A stretch of 64,000 bases of DNA from Pseudomonas panipatensis (GTDB taxonomy: Bacteria > Pseudomonadota > Gammaproteobacteria > Pseudomonadales > Pseudomonadaceae): assembly GCF_900099785.1 (NCBI RefSeq), contig NZ_FNDS01000003.1, forward strand, positions 310,001-374,000, in the 5' to 3' direction. Position 1 is the first letter of the stretch. Each line of letters starts with the position of its first letter. This document shows, piece by piece, positions 27,656 to 36,712 of the stretch. The position numbers and the translations under genes were made by a program. A model generated the notes under the pieces. That model was not told the origin of the DNA, did not search any database, and saw nothing but the letters and a program-made list of their open reading frames with translations.

Positions 27656-29928
27656 CCTCTCCAGAGAATCCGCTCTCGACCGCGCAAGAAAAGGCCGTCG
27701 CGAGCGCTCAAGAGCAAGCGGCCGGGCGCGCGCAAGCGAACACTGCCGATTCCGCCTACGGCCCCTGGCTGGAAGCGATGCTGGTGGTGGCCAGGCACTA
27801 CCGCCTGGACGTCTCCGAGGAGCGCGTGCGCGTCGACCTGGAATGGCAGCGCACCCAGGACCTGGACGAGCAGCTTCGGCTGATGGCCGACGACATGGGC
27901 ATGTCGCTGCGCAGCGAGCCGCTCACCCAGGGCGTGCTCGACCCCTGGCGCCTGCCGGTGCTGGCGGAGTTCTCCGGCGGCCAGGTCGGCGTCATCGAGA
28001 GCGCCGGCGGCAAGGGCCAGGTCGGCGTGCGCCTGAGCGGCGAGCAGGGCGTGTTGCAGGCGCTGCCGATGGCCGAGGTGGCGGAGCGCGTGCAGCGCGT
28101 CTTCTGCCTGCGGCCGGAAGTGTCGGTGCCGGACGTGCGCGTCGACGATTACATCAAGCCCTACGAGGCCAACTGGTTCTGGAAGATCGTCCTGCAGGAC
28201 TGGCGCCGCTACGGCGACATCATGCTCGCCTCGCTGGTCGCCAACGTGCTCGCGCTGGCTTCGATGATCTTCTCCATGCAGGTCTACGACCGCGTGGTGC
28301 CGGCGCAATCCGAGCCGACCCTGTGGGTACTGTTCGGCGGCGTGATGCTGGCGGTGGCCCTTGAATTCGGCATGCGCCTGACCCGCACGCACCTGTCGGA
28401 CAAGATCGGCAAGCGCGCCGACCTGCGCATTTCCGACCGCGTCTTCGGCCATGCCCTGCGCCTGCGCAACGAGGCCATGTCGAAGTCCACCGGTTCGTTC
28501 ATTTCGCAGTTGCGCGAGATGGAGCAGGTGCGCGAGCTGATCACCTCGACCACCCTGACCGCGCTGGCCGACCTGCCGTTCTTCTTCCTTTTCCTCATCG
28601 TGCTCTGGTCGATCGGCGGGAGCATGGCGCTGGTGCCGCTGGCGGTGCTGCCGATGCTGATCATTCCCGGCCTGCTGGCGCAGGGGAAACTGGCCAAGCT
28701 GTCCAAGGAAGGCATGCGCGAATCCTCGATCCGCAACGCCATCCTGGTGGAGGCGGTGCAGGGCATCGAGGACATCAAGCAATTGCGCGCCGAGCAGCGC
28801 TTCCAGAACCAGTGGAACCACCTCAACGAAGTGTCCGCCGCGGTCAGCATGCGCCAGCGCTTCATTTCCGGCGCGCTGATGACCTGGACCCAGGAAGTGC
28901 AGACGCTGGTCTATGCGGTGGTGATCCTGGTCGGCTGCTTCGCGGTGATGAAGGGCGACATGACCACTGGCGCGCTGATCGGCATGTCCATCCTGTCGTC
29001 GCGGATGATCGCGCCGCTGGCGCAGATTTCCGGGGTGATGGCGCGCTGGCAGCAGGCCAAGGTGGCCCGCGAAGGTCTCGATGAGCTGATGAAGCGCCCG
29101 GTGGAAACCGCCGAGGGCAGCAAGCTGCTGCACCGTCCGGTGATCCACGGCGACTACAGCCTGGAAGGCGTGCGTTTCCGCTACCGCCAGGAAGACAAGC
29201 GCTCGGCCATCGAGGTGGCCAAGCTGAACATCGCCGCCGGCGAGAAGGTCGCCATCCTCGGCCGCAACGGCGCCGGCAAGTCCAGCCTGCTGCAACTGCT
29301 GGGCGGCATGTACACGCCGCAGGAAGGCACGCTGATGCTCGACTCGCTGAAGCTGTCGCTGATCGATCCCTATGACGTGCGCCGCGACGTGGCCTTCCTC
29401 AGTCAGCAGGCCAACCTGTTCTTCGGCACCCTGCGCGACAACCTGACCATGGGCCGGCCCAATGCCAGCGACGACGACCTGCTCAACGCGCTCAAGCTCA
29501 GCGGCGCGCTGGCCATGGTGCAGACGCAGCCCGAGGGGCTGGACCACATGATCCTCGAAGGCGGCCGCGGGCTGTCCGGCGGCCAGCGCCAGGCGCTGCT
29601 GCTGGCCCGCACGCTGATCCGCGAGCCGCGCGTGCTGCTGCTCGACGAGCCGACCGCCTGGCTCGACGAGGTCGGCGAACAGCACCTGATCCAGAGCCTC
29701 ACGCCCTGGCTGAAGGAGCGCACCCTGGTGGTCGCGACCCACCGTCCGGCGGTGCTGCGCTGGGTCGACCGGATCATCGTCGTCGACAACGGCCGCATCG
29801 TCCTCGACGACAGCAAGCAGGCGGTCCTGGCCAAACTCTCCAACCAGCCCGCGCCTCAGCCCGCTCCTCAGCCTGCGCCCGTGCAGAAGAAAGCCGTGCC
29901 GGATGACGGCATTCCGGTCATCGCCTGA
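27652..29928 (+). CDS. Type I secretion ABC exporter of large adhesins (LapB/BapC-like, system C)
   Basis: The protein has 758 residues. The N-terminal region of about 180 residues is a C39-like relic without catalytic Cys (YGPWLEAMLVVARHYRLDVS), as in LapB. Transmembrane segments cover about 190-470. The ATPase has Walker A GRNGAGKSS (about 538), signature LSGGQRQALLLARTL (about 642), Walker B VLLLDEPTAWLDE and H-loop VATHRPAVL. A Pro/Gln/Ala tail ends the protein. The ATG overlaps the TolC stop. The family exports giant RTX or Ig-repeat adhesins; the two adhesin-like genes at 7.2 and 15.2 kb share its promoter element and are the likely cargo. Confidence 0.92.
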   Translation: MTSPENPLSTAQEKAVASAQEQAAGRAQANTADSAYGPWLEAMLVVARHYRLDVSEERVRVDLEWQRTQDLDEQLRLMADDMGMSLRSEPLTQGVLDPWRLPVLAEFSGGQVGVIESAGGKGQVGVRLSGEQGVLQALPMAEVAERVQRVFCLRPEVSVPDVRVDDYIKPYEANWFWKIVLQDWRRYGDIMLASLVANVLALASMIFSMQVYDRVVPAQSEPTLWVLFGGVMLAVALEFGMRLTRTHLSDKIGKRADLRISDRVFGHALRLRNEAMSKSTGSFISQLREMEQVRELITSTTLTALADLPFFFLFLIVLWSIGGSMALVPLAVLPMLIIPGLLAQGKLAKLSKEGMRESSIRNAILVEAVQGIEDIKQLRAEQRFQNQWNHLNEVSAAVSMRQRFISGALMTWTQEVQTLVYAVVILVGCFAVMKGDMTTGALIGMSILSSRMIAPLAQISGVMARWQQAKVAREGLDELMKRPVETAEGSKLLHRPVIHGDYSLEGVRFRYRQEDKRSAIEVAKLNIAAGEKVAILGRNGAGKSSLLQLLGGMYTPQEGTLMLDSLKLSLIDPYDVRRDVAFLSQQANLFFGTLRDNLTMGRPNASDDDLLNALKLSGALAMVQTQPEGLDHMILEGGRGLSGGQRQALLLARTLIREPRVLLLDEPTAWLDEVGEQHLIQSLTPWLKERTLVVATHRPAVLRWVDRIIVVDNGRIVLDDSKQAVLAKLSNQPAPQPAPQPAPVQKKAVPDDGIPVIA

Positions 29929-29970
29929 GTCTCGGAGCCGGCCCGGCGCCGGTGGATGGAATACGTGAAA

Positions 29971-29991
29971 GACGTGGGGCAGCCCCACGTC
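29971..29991 (+). other. Perfect inverted repeat just before the HlyD ribosome binding site
   Basis: GACGTGGGGC and GCCCCACGTC flank a single A and end immediately before AGGAG of the next gene. In RNA it would form a stable hairpin in the 73-nt gap between ABC and HlyD genes. No T run follows, so it is more likely an mRNA processing or stability element than a terminator. Confidence 0.55.
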
Positions 29992-30001
29992 AGGAGTCAT
30001 C

Positions 30002-31228
30002 ATGCAGGTTGAAACGAAACAAATGTCCAAGGCCCTGGCCGTCGCGGCGCCCCTGGCGCCGTCGCGCAAGCCGGACTATTTCACCGCGGCCAAGCGCACG
30101 CCGCAGTCGTCGCGGCTGATCTGGGGCGTGCTGGGCGGCATGCTGGTGCTCTTCACCTGGGCTTACATGTTCAAGCTCGATGAAGTGTCCACCGGCACCG
30201 GCAAGGTCATCCCCAGCTCGCGCGAGCAGGTGATCCAGTCGCTGGAAGGCGGCATCCTCACCGAACTCAAGGTCAAGGAAGGCGACCTGGTCAGCGCCGG
30301 CCAGGTGCTCGCCCAGCTCGACCGCACCAAGACCGAATCCGCGGTCGGCGAGAGTTCCTCGCGGGCGCGCGCGGCACTGGCCATGGCCGCGCGCCTGCGC
30401 GCCGAGGTGGATGGCGGAGAACTGAAGTTCCCGCCGGAAGTGTACGAGGACGCCGACCTGGTGAAGTCCGAGACCGCGCTCTACAACTCGCGGCGCGACG
30501 GCCTGCAGAAGACCCTCAAAGGCATCAACGATGCCCTGGCGCTGGTCAACAAGGAGCTGCAGATGACGTCGCGCCTGGCCGAGATCGGCGCGGCGAGCAA
30601 CGTCGAAGTGCTGCGCCTGCAGCGCCAGGCCAACGAGTTGGAACTCAAGGCCACCGACACCCGCAACCAGTATTACGTGAAGGCCCGCGAAGACCTGTCC
30701 AGGGCCAACGGCGAGGTCGAGGCGCAGCAGTCGGTCACCCGCGGTCGCGCCGACTCGCTGTCGCGCCTGACCGTCACCTCGCCGGTGCGCGGCATCGTCA
30801 AGGACATCGAAGTGAACACCGTCGGCGGGGTGATTCCGCCCAACGGCCGCTTCATGATCATCGTCCCGGTGGAGGACAAGTTGCTGGTCGAGGCGCGCAT
30901 CTCGCCGCGCGACGTGGCCTTCCTGCACCCCGGCCTGCCGGCCACGGTGAAGGTCAGCGCCTACGATTACTCGATCTATGGCGGCTTGAAGGGCCAGGTG
31001 GTCAACATTTCCCCGGACACCATCCAGGACGATGTGCGCCGCGACCAGTACTACTACCGGGTATTCGTGCGCACCGAGACCGACTCGCTGAAGAACAAGG
31101 ACGGCAAGACCTTCCCGATTTTCCCGGGGATGGTCGCCACCGTCGACATCCACACTGGCCAGAAGAGCATCTGGGACTACCTGACCAAGCCGTTGAACCG
31201 CGCCCGCGAAGCGCTGCGCGAGCGTTGA
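30002..31228 (+). CDS. HlyD-family adaptor of adhesin exporter (LapC/BapD-like, system C)
   Basis: The protein has 408 residues: a cytoplasmic tail of about 38, one membrane helix (about 39-57, IWGVLGGMLVLFTWAYMF), a lipoyl half (GTGKVIPSSREQVIQSLEGG), a moderate coiled coil (about 110-235) and the C-terminal barrel (FPGMVATVDIHTGQKSIWDY), which is very typical of HlyD/LapC. AGGAG lies 5 bp before the ATG. It is the third gene of the TolC-ABC-HlyD set and connects the ABC to the TolC channel. The next gene begins 11 bp downstream, in the same transcript. Confidence 0.92.
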   Translation: MQVETKQMSKALAVAAPLAPSRKPDYFTAAKRTPQSSRLIWGVLGGMLVLFTWAYMFKLDEVSTGTGKVIPSSREQVIQSLEGGILTELKVKEGDLVSAGQVLAQLDRTKTESAVGESSSRARAALAMAARLRAEVDGGELKFPPEVYEDADLVKSETALYNSRRDGLQKTLKGINDALALVNKELQMTSRLAEIGAASNVEVLRLQRQANELELKATDTRNQYYVKAREDLSRANGEVEAQQSVTRGRADSLSRLTVTSPVRGIVKDIEVNTVGGVIPPNGRFMIIVPVEDKLLVEARISPRDVAFLHPGLPATVKVSAYDYSIYGGLKGQVVNISPDTIQDDVRRDQYYYRVFVRTETDSLKNKDGKTFPIFPGMVATVDIHTGQKSIWDYLTKPLNRAREALRER

Positions 31229-31239
31229 GGGGGACTGGC

Positions 31240-32499
31240 ATGGCGAAGCACGGCCTGAACACGCGCAAGCCCAAGGAGCAATTGCTGGTGGAAGCCGCCG
31301 GCAAGCGCGCCAACGCGCTCTATGCCCAGGGCCGCCACGAGGAGGCGCTGCAGATCTGCCTGCAGACCACCAGCCGCTACCCGCAACTGGCGATGGCCTG
31401 GACGGACGCGGCGGTCAACTGCATCAAGCTGGAGCGCTGGACCCAGGCCATCGACTACGCCCAGCGCGCCCTGGCCTGTGGCGGCAACAGCCTGGCGCTG
31501 TTCGACGGCTTGTCCCATGCGCATTGCGCGCTGCGCCAGTGGGACCAGGTGCGCCGCTACGGGCTGCATGCCTTGAACCTGCGCGACCGCCAGTTCAGCG
31601 TCGAGCCGCCCATCGCCCATGACTTGCCGCCCTTGCCGCCGCCGCCCAGCGCGGCGACGCGCGAGCGCAACGTCATCGCCTTCTCGTTGTTCGGTGGCAG
31701 CCCCAAGTATTGCGAGACGGCGGTGCTCAACGTGCTGGAACAGCCGCGCCTCTATCCGCACTGGGTCTGCCGCTTCTATATCGACGACAGCGTGCCGGAG
31801 GTCATCGTCCGGCGCCTGCTGGACAACGGCGGGCAGGTCGTGCGGGTCGACCCGGCGGTGCGCCAGTGGCCGGGGCCGATGTGGCGCTTCCTCGCCCTCG
31901 ACGATGGCCAGGCCCAGCGCATCCTGTTCCGCGACGCCGACTCGGTGATTTCCGCGCGCGAGGTCGAGGCGGTGCAGCAATGGCTGGACAGCGACAAGCA
32001 CTTCCACGCCATGCGCGACAACGGCACCCACACCGAACTGCTGCTGGCCGGCCTGTGGGGCGCGGTGGGCGGCGCGCTGCCGGCGCTGGGCGAGCTGATG
32101 CGGCGTTTCTTCCAGGCGCCGCTGGCCTCGCGGCACTTCGCCGACCAGTACTTCCTGCGCCAGTACGTCTGGCCCTATGCGCGGCGCAGCCTGCTGCAGC
32201 ATGACTCGATGTTCGGCTTCCTCGATGCCGGCGGTTTCCCCGGCGGGCCGATGCCGGACGACTTCCATGTCGGCTATGCCGAGGGCTCGCCGTACTTCAG
32301 CCTGCCCAGCGCCCTGGCGGAAGGCACGCCGGTGCGCTGGACGCTGTACCGCCAGGACGAGGCGGGGGAGGTGGCGGTCTGCGCGTACCCGGCGAGGGTC
32401 GCCGACGGCGCGGTCCAGGGGCATCTGCCGGCACGCTATGCCGACTGGATTCGCCAAGGACGCGCGCGCATCGAGGTCGTCCAGGCGCCGCTGGCCTGA
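31240..32499 (+). CDS. TPR protein with glycosyltransferase-like domain
   Basis: The protein has 419 residues. The first about 110 contain TPR-like helices (YAQGRHEEALQICLQTTSRY; TQAIDYAQRALACGG). After a Pro-rich linker (PPLPPPPS), a globular domain starts near residue 148 (NVIAFSLFGGSPKYCETAVL). It carries an acidic DADS motif (D232, D234 in ILFRDADSV) and resembles nucleotide-sugar transferases of the GT-A type. The ATG at 31240 follows GAGGGGGAC. It lies 11 bp after the HlyD gene and has no promoter of its own, so it belongs to the exporter operon. A cytoplasmic enzyme here could modify an adhesin before export, but that is inference and the sugar and acceptor are unknown. No signal peptide is present. 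Confidence 0.7.
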   Translation: MAKHGLNTRKPKEQLLVEAAGKRANALYAQGRHEEALQICLQTTSRYPQLAMAWTDAAVNCIKLERWTQAIDYAQRALACGGNSLALFDGLSHAHCALRQWDQVRRYGLHALNLRDRQFSVEPPIAHDLPPLPPPPSAATRERNVIAFSLFGGSPKYCETAVLNVLEQPRLYPHWVCRFYIDDSVPEVIVRRLLDNGGQVVRVDPAVRQWPGPMWRFLALDDGQAQRILFRDADSVISAREVEAVQQWLDSDKHFHAMRDNGTHTELLLAGLWGAVGGALPALGELMRRFFQAPLASRHFADQYFLRQYVWPYARRSLLQHDSMFGFLDAGGFPGGPMPDDFHVGYAEGSPYFSLPSALAEGTPVRWTLYRQDEAGEVAVCAYPARVADGAVQGHLPARYADWIRQGRARIEVVQAPLA

Positions 32500-32507
32500 G
32501 CCGCGCC

Positions 32508-33230
32508 TCAGCGGTAATGGGCGAGGATGCGCTCGACCTCGCCGGAGCGCTTGAGGGCGCTCAGGGCGTCGAGAATCGCCTGGGTCGGCACCTGCGGATC
32601 GTCCAGCACCATGCAGCCGAGGTCGGTCTGATCGACCTGCTCCAGCACGTGCAGGCGCTGGCTCGCCGGCTGGTTGCGGTTGAACCAGGCGAGGGCGACT
32701 TCGCTGCTCAGCGCGTAGCGGTAGCGGCCGATCTCCAGCTTCTTCAGCACCAGCTCCTGGTTGCGCGCATCGTCCCGCTGGATGCGGCCGCTGGCGAACA
32801 GCGCCTGCAGGGGCGGGTACTGGTAGCCGAGCACCGTGCCGATGCTCTCCCGGTTCAGGTTCTGCAGCCCCGCCAGCGAGCCGTTGCGGGCCACCAGGAG
32901 ATCGCGTTGGGAGAACAGCGGCAGGCTCCAGCGGTAGCCGCGGACATCGTGCTCCAGCCAGGTCGGACTGATGTAGCAGCGCACGTCGATGCTGTGGCTC
33001 GACTGGGCCTGCTCGATGCGCGCGCGCGGCATCAGGCGGAAGTCCGGGCGCATACCGACCTGCTGCGCGGTGGCATTGAACAGCTCGAAGAGGATGCCGC
33101 CGGTCAGACGACCTTCTTCGATGCGCGCCAGCGGCATGGCCCAGCCTTCGATCACCGAAAAGCGCAGCGGCCGCGGTTCGGCATCCGCCAGGGCGGTGAC
33201 CAGCAGCAGGAGGACGAGGAGTGCGCGCAT
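32508..33230 (-). CDS. Periplasmic solute-binding family 3-like protein
   Basis: The protein has 240 residues with a signal peptide (MRALLVLLLLVTALADA). The mature part has the layout of small family-3 binding proteins: PLRFSVIEGWAMPLARIEEG at the start, then FELFNATAQQVGM and VRCYISPTW. No permease or ATPase gene is adjacent, so it may be an orphan sensor-like binding protein. It converges with the TPR gene (9 bp between stops) and is divergent from dnaX. It marks the left edge of the conserved chromosomal block. The ligand cannot be told. Confidence 0.75.
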   Translation of the reverse strand: MRALLVLLLLVTALADAEPRPLRFSVIEGWAMPLARIEEGRLTGGILFELFNATAQQVGMRPDFRLMPRARIEQAQSSHSIDVRCYISPTWLEHDVRGYRWSLPLFSQRDLLVARNGSLAGLQNLNRESIGTVLGYQYPPLQALFASGRIQRDDARNQELVLKKLEIGRYRYALSSEVALAWFNRNQPASQRLHVLEQVDQTDLGCMVLDDPQVPTQAILDALSALKRSGEVERILAHYR

Positions 33231-33393
33231 TCAGGCTCCGGGGACGGCTTGACGCAGGCACAATGCCTGCTCGACCGGGTGATTGCCAACCCTGTCAGGG
33301 TAGATGAAGGCGACTCCGTCCACACCGAGTGCAATTTGTGGTCCGCTTCGCTAGCATTAGCCCACTTCCGCCTAATCGCTGCGATGGATTTCA

Positions 33394-35478
33394 ATGAGTT
33401 ATCAGGTTCTTGCCCGTAAATGGCGACCGCGTTCGTTCCGCGAGATGGTCGGCCAGACCCATGTCCTCAAGGCCCTGATCAACGCCCTGGACAATCAGCG
33501 TCTGCACCACGCCTACCTGTTCACCGGGACCCGCGGCGTCGGCAAGACCACCATCGCACGCATCCTCGCCAAGTGCCTGAACTGCGAGACCGGCGTCAGC
33601 TCCACGCCCTGCGGCCAGTGTTCGGTGTGCCGGGAGATCGACGAGGGCCGCTTCGTCGACCTGATCGAAGTGGACGCCGCCAGCCGCACCAAGGTCGAGG
33701 ACACCCGCGAACTGCTCGACAACGTGCAGTACTCGCCGAGCCGCGGCCGCTACAAGGTTTACCTGATCGACGAAGTGCACATGCTCTCCACCCACAGCTT
33801 CAACGCCCTGTTGAAGACGCTGGAAGAGCCGCCGCCGCACGTCAAGTTCCTGCTCGCCACCACCGACCCGCAGAAGCTGCCGGTGACCATCCTCTCGCGC
33901 TGCCTGCAGTTCTCCCTGAAGAACATGCCGCCGGAGCGCGTGGTCGAGCACCTGACCCACGTTCTCGGCGCCGAGAACGTGCCCTTCGAGGAAGACGCCC
34001 TGTGGCTGCTCGGGCGCGCCGCCGACGGCTCCATGCGCGATGCCATGAGCCTGACCGACCAGGCCATCGCCTTCGGTGAAGGCAAGGTGCTCGCCGCCGA
34101 CGTGCGCGCCATGCTCGGCAGCCTCGACCATGGCCAGGTCTACGGGGTGCTGCATGCGCTGCTCGACGGCGACGCGCGGGCGCTGCTGGAGGCCGTGCGC
34201 CATCTCGCCGAGCAAGGCCCGGACTGGAACGGCGTGCTCGCCGAGATACTCAATGTGCTGCACCGGGTGGCCATCGCCCAGGTTCTCCCGGACGCCATCG
34301 ACAATGGCCAGGGCGACCGCGACAAGGTCTTGGCCCTGGCCCAGGCGCTGCCGGGCGAGGACGTGCAGTTCTACTACCAGATGGGCCTGATCGGCCGCCG
34401 CGACCTGCCGCTGGCGCCGGACCCGCGCAGCGGTTTCGAGATGGTCCTGCTGCGCATGCTGGCGTTCCGTCCCGCCGACGCGGGCGGCGCGCCGCCGAGA
34501 TCGCCACTAAAGGACTCGGGGATCAGCGCGGCCACGACTGATTCCTCCCATCTCCCAGTGGCCGGCGCCGCCGTGGTGGCGCCGGCTGCCGTCGTCGCGG
34601 CCAGTGTGCCGGTGGTGTCGACGGTGCCGGCCGTGCTGGCGCCGGCCGTCGCCGAGCCCACGCCTGTCGAGGCGTCGGCGCCTGTGGTGACGCCGAGCAG
34701 CGCGCCCGCGCCGGTGGTGGACGCACCAGCGCCCGCCGCCGTGGTCGAGCCCGTGGCCGAGCCGGTCGCGGCGGCCGTCGACCTGCCCTGGGAAGAGCCG
34801 CCGGCGCCTGCCGCCGCGGCGCTCCAGCCTGCGGCCGTGCAGCCCGCTCCGCCGGCGGAGCCGGTCATCGAGCCGGTCGTTAAGCCGGCCGCCGAACCGC
34901 AACCGCCGGTTGCAGCCCAGGCCGTACCCGTGGCGGCGGAGGAGGACGACGAGCGCGACGATGAGCCGCCGCCGGCCGACGACTACTATGAAGTCGACAT
35001 GGATTCGTTCAGCTACCTGGACGCCGGCGCCGAGCCCGCGGCCGCCGCTGAAGCCGAACCGCTGCCGGCGGCCATGCCGGCCACCGGTCTGGCCGCCGAA
35101 TGGCTTGACCTCTACCCACGCCTGGGCCTCGGCGGCCTCACCGCGAGCATCGCCGCCAACTGCACCCTGGTCTCGGTCGAGGAGGATGTCTGGCACCTGC
35201 ACCTGGACCCGGCGCAGAGCGCGTTGTACAACGCCACCCAGCAGCGCCGGCTGAACGAGGCCTTGAACCAGTACCACGGCCGCTCGCTCAAGCTCGAAGT
35301 GACCTTGTGCAAGCCCGAGCAGGAAACCCCAGCCCAGGCCGCCGCGCGCAAGCGCGCCGAGCGCCAGCGCTCGGCGGAGGCGTCCATCGCTGCCGACCCT
35401 TATGTGCTGCAGATGCAACAACAGTTCGCCGCGGTGATCCGCGCCGGAACCATCGAACCCCTGGCGGCGAAAGCCTGA
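33394..35478 (+). CDS. dnaX: DNA polymerase III tau/gamma subunit
   Basis: The protein has 694 residues. The AAA+ clamp-loader module has Walker A GTRGVGKT (45-52), a zinc-binding Cys set (C64, C73, C76, C79) and Walker B VYLIDEVHML (about 120-130), with sensor-type residues after TTDPQKLPVTILSRCLQF. Residues about 365-550 are an Ala/Pro/Val-rich linker with an acidic stretch (EEDDERDDE), and the C-terminal domain (from about 565) is the tau-specific polymerase/helicase-binding part. It loads the beta clamp at replication forks. I see no A-AAA-AAG slippery heptamer of the Escherichia type, so a gamma form would need another mechanism. It leads the dnaX-ybaB-recR cluster. Confidence 0.97.
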   Translation: MSYQVLARKWRPRSFREMVGQTHVLKALINALDNQRLHHAYLFTGTRGVGKTTIARILAKCLNCETGVSSTPCGQCSVCREIDEGRFVDLIEVDAASRTKVEDTRELLDNVQYSPSRGRYKVYLIDEVHMLSTHSFNALLKTLEEPPPHVKFLLATTDPQKLPVTILSRCLQFSLKNMPPERVVEHLTHVLGAENVPFEEDALWLLGRAADGSMRDAMSLTDQAIAFGEGKVLAADVRAMLGSLDHGQVYGVLHALLDGDARALLEAVRHLAEQGPDWNGVLAEILNVLHRVAIAQVLPDAIDNGQGDRDKVLALAQALPGEDVQFYYQMGLIGRRDLPLAPDPRSGFEMVLLRMLAFRPADAGGAPPRSPLKDSGISAATTDSSHLPVAGAAVVAPAAVVAASVPVVSTVPAVLAPAVAEPTPVEASAPVVTPSSAPAPVVDAPAPAAVVEPVAEPVAAAVDLPWEEPPAPAAAALQPAAVQPAPPAEPVIEPVVKPAAEPQPPVAAQAVPVAAEEDDERDDEPPPADDYYEVDMDSFSYLDAGAEPAAAAEAEPLPAAMPATGLAAEWLDLYPRLGLGGLTASIAANCTLVSVEEDVWHLHLDPAQSALYNATQQRRLNEALNQYHGRSLKLEVTLCKPEQETPAQAAARKRAERQRSAEASIAADPYVLQMQQQFAAVIRAGTIEPLAAKA

Positions 35479-35529
35479 AGGCAACGCCTGAGCGCTTACG
35501 CCCAACCCTGAACGATCGAGGTGATTGAG

Positions 35530-35856
35530 ATGATGAAAGGTGGCATGGCCGGCCTGATGAAGCAGGCCCAGCAGATGCAGGAAAAGATGCAGAAGATGCA
35601 GGAAGAGCTGGCCAACGCGGAAGTCACCGGCCAGTCCGGCGCTGGCCTGGTCAGCGTGGTGATGACCGGCCGGCACGACGTCAAGCGTGTCAGCCTGGAC
35701 GACAGCCTGATGCAGGAAGACAAGGAAATCCTCGAAGACCTGATCGCCGCCGCGGTGAATGACGCCGTGCGCAAGATCGAGCAGAACAGCCAGGAAAAGA
35801 TGTCCGGCATGACCGCCGGTATGCAGCTGCCGCCCGGCTTCAAGATGCCCTTCTGA
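35530..35856 (+). CDS. ybaB: YbaB/EbfC nucleoid-associated protein
   Basis: The protein has 108 residues, the usual family length. It begins [20 protein letters not shown], a Met/Gln-rich helix, followed by the core ([18 protein letters not shown]) and a tail ending PPGFKMPF. The start at 35530 is chosen because GAGGTG lies 6 bp before it; a GTG at 35521 falls inside that ribosome binding site. YbaB proteins are dimers that bind DNA and are conserved between dnaX and recR, as here. It lies 51 bp after dnaX and is probably co-transcribed. Confidence 0.95.
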   Translation: MMKGGMAGLMKQAQQMQEKMQKMQEELANAEVTGQSGAGLVSVVMTGRHDVKRVSLDDSLMQEDKEILEDLIAAAVNDAVRKIEQNSQEKMSGMTAGMQLPPGFKMPF

Positions 35857-35987
35857 TTGCGCCCGTGCCGCCATGCCCTGCGCATGGCGGCGTCGCCGGC
35901 GGACGTGGCACCCTCATCCGCCGGCGCCTCGCCCGGTTTGGGCCCGAGCGGCCCGTTGCGTTACCTCTCCCCTGATCGAGTGCTTCC

Positions 35988-36587
35988 ATGAGCTTCAGCC
36001 CGCTGATCCGTCAACTGATCGATGCCCTGCGCATTCTCCCCGGCGTGGGGCAGAAGAGCGCCCAGCGCATGGCGCTGCAACTGCTCGAACGCGACCGTAG
36101 CGGTGGTCTGCGTCTGGCCCAGGCATTGACCCAGGCGATGGAGGGGGTCGGCCATTGCTCGCAGTGCCGCACCCTGAGCGAAGAGGAACTCTGCCCGCAA
36201 TGCGCCGACCCGCGCCGCGACGATTCCGTGCTCTGTGTGGTGGAAGGGCCGCTGGACGTGTTCGCGGTGGAGCAGACCGGCTACCGTGGCCGCTACTTCG
36301 TGCTCAAGGGGCACCTGTCGCCGCTGGATGGGCTGGGCCCGGAGGCCATCGGCATTCCCGAGCTGGAGGCGCGGATCAAGGCCGGCCATTTCAGCGAGAT
36401 CATCCTGGCCACCAACCCCACAGTGGAAGGCGAGGCCACCGCCCACTACATCGCCCAACTGCTGGCCGGCGCCGGCCTGACCCTGTCGCGCATCGCCCAT
36501 GGCGTGCCGCTGGGCGGCGAGCTGGAACTGGTCGATGGCGGCACCCTGGCCCATGCGCTGGCCGGCCGCCGACCGATCGCCCTCTGA
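35988..36587 (+). CDS. recR: Recombination mediator protein RecR
   Basis: The protein has 199 residues. It has an N-terminal helix-hairpin-helix ([19 protein letters not shown]), a four-Cys zinc finger ([16 protein letters not shown]), a Toprim domain ([20 protein letters not shown]) and the C-terminal Walker B-like segment. It works with RecO and RecF to load RecA on gapped DNA. The cluster dnaX-ybaB-recR is a widely conserved arrangement. Confidence 0.97.
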   Translation: MSFSPLIRQLIDALRILPGVGQKSAQRMALQLLERDRSGGLRLAQALTQAMEGVGHCSQCRTLSEEELCPQCADPRRDDSVLCVVEGPLDVFAVEQTGYRGRYFVLKGHLSPLDGLGPEAIGIPELEARIKAGHFSEIILATNPTVEGEATAHYIAQLLAGAGLTLSRIAHGVPLGGELELVDGGTLAHALAGRRPIAL

Positions 36588-36712
36588 GCGCTCGCAGCGG
36601 CGGGCAATCCGCCACTCGCGGCAGATATGGCATTGCCGATGGCGCAAGCCGGGCCTTGTAAACCAAGCAAGCGCTAGGTAAGTTCTTCGGGCATCCCGCC
36701 TGGAGCCTTGCC

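Noticed and set aside
33231-33393. Possible 4.5S signal recognition particle RNA upstream of dnaX
   Set aside because: The conserved GGTCAGG...GGAAG core of the small SRP RNA is absent from this interval.
33394-35478. Programmed frameshift in dnaX as in Escherichia
   Set aside because: No A-AAA-AAG heptamer or comparable slippery run was found in the linker region.
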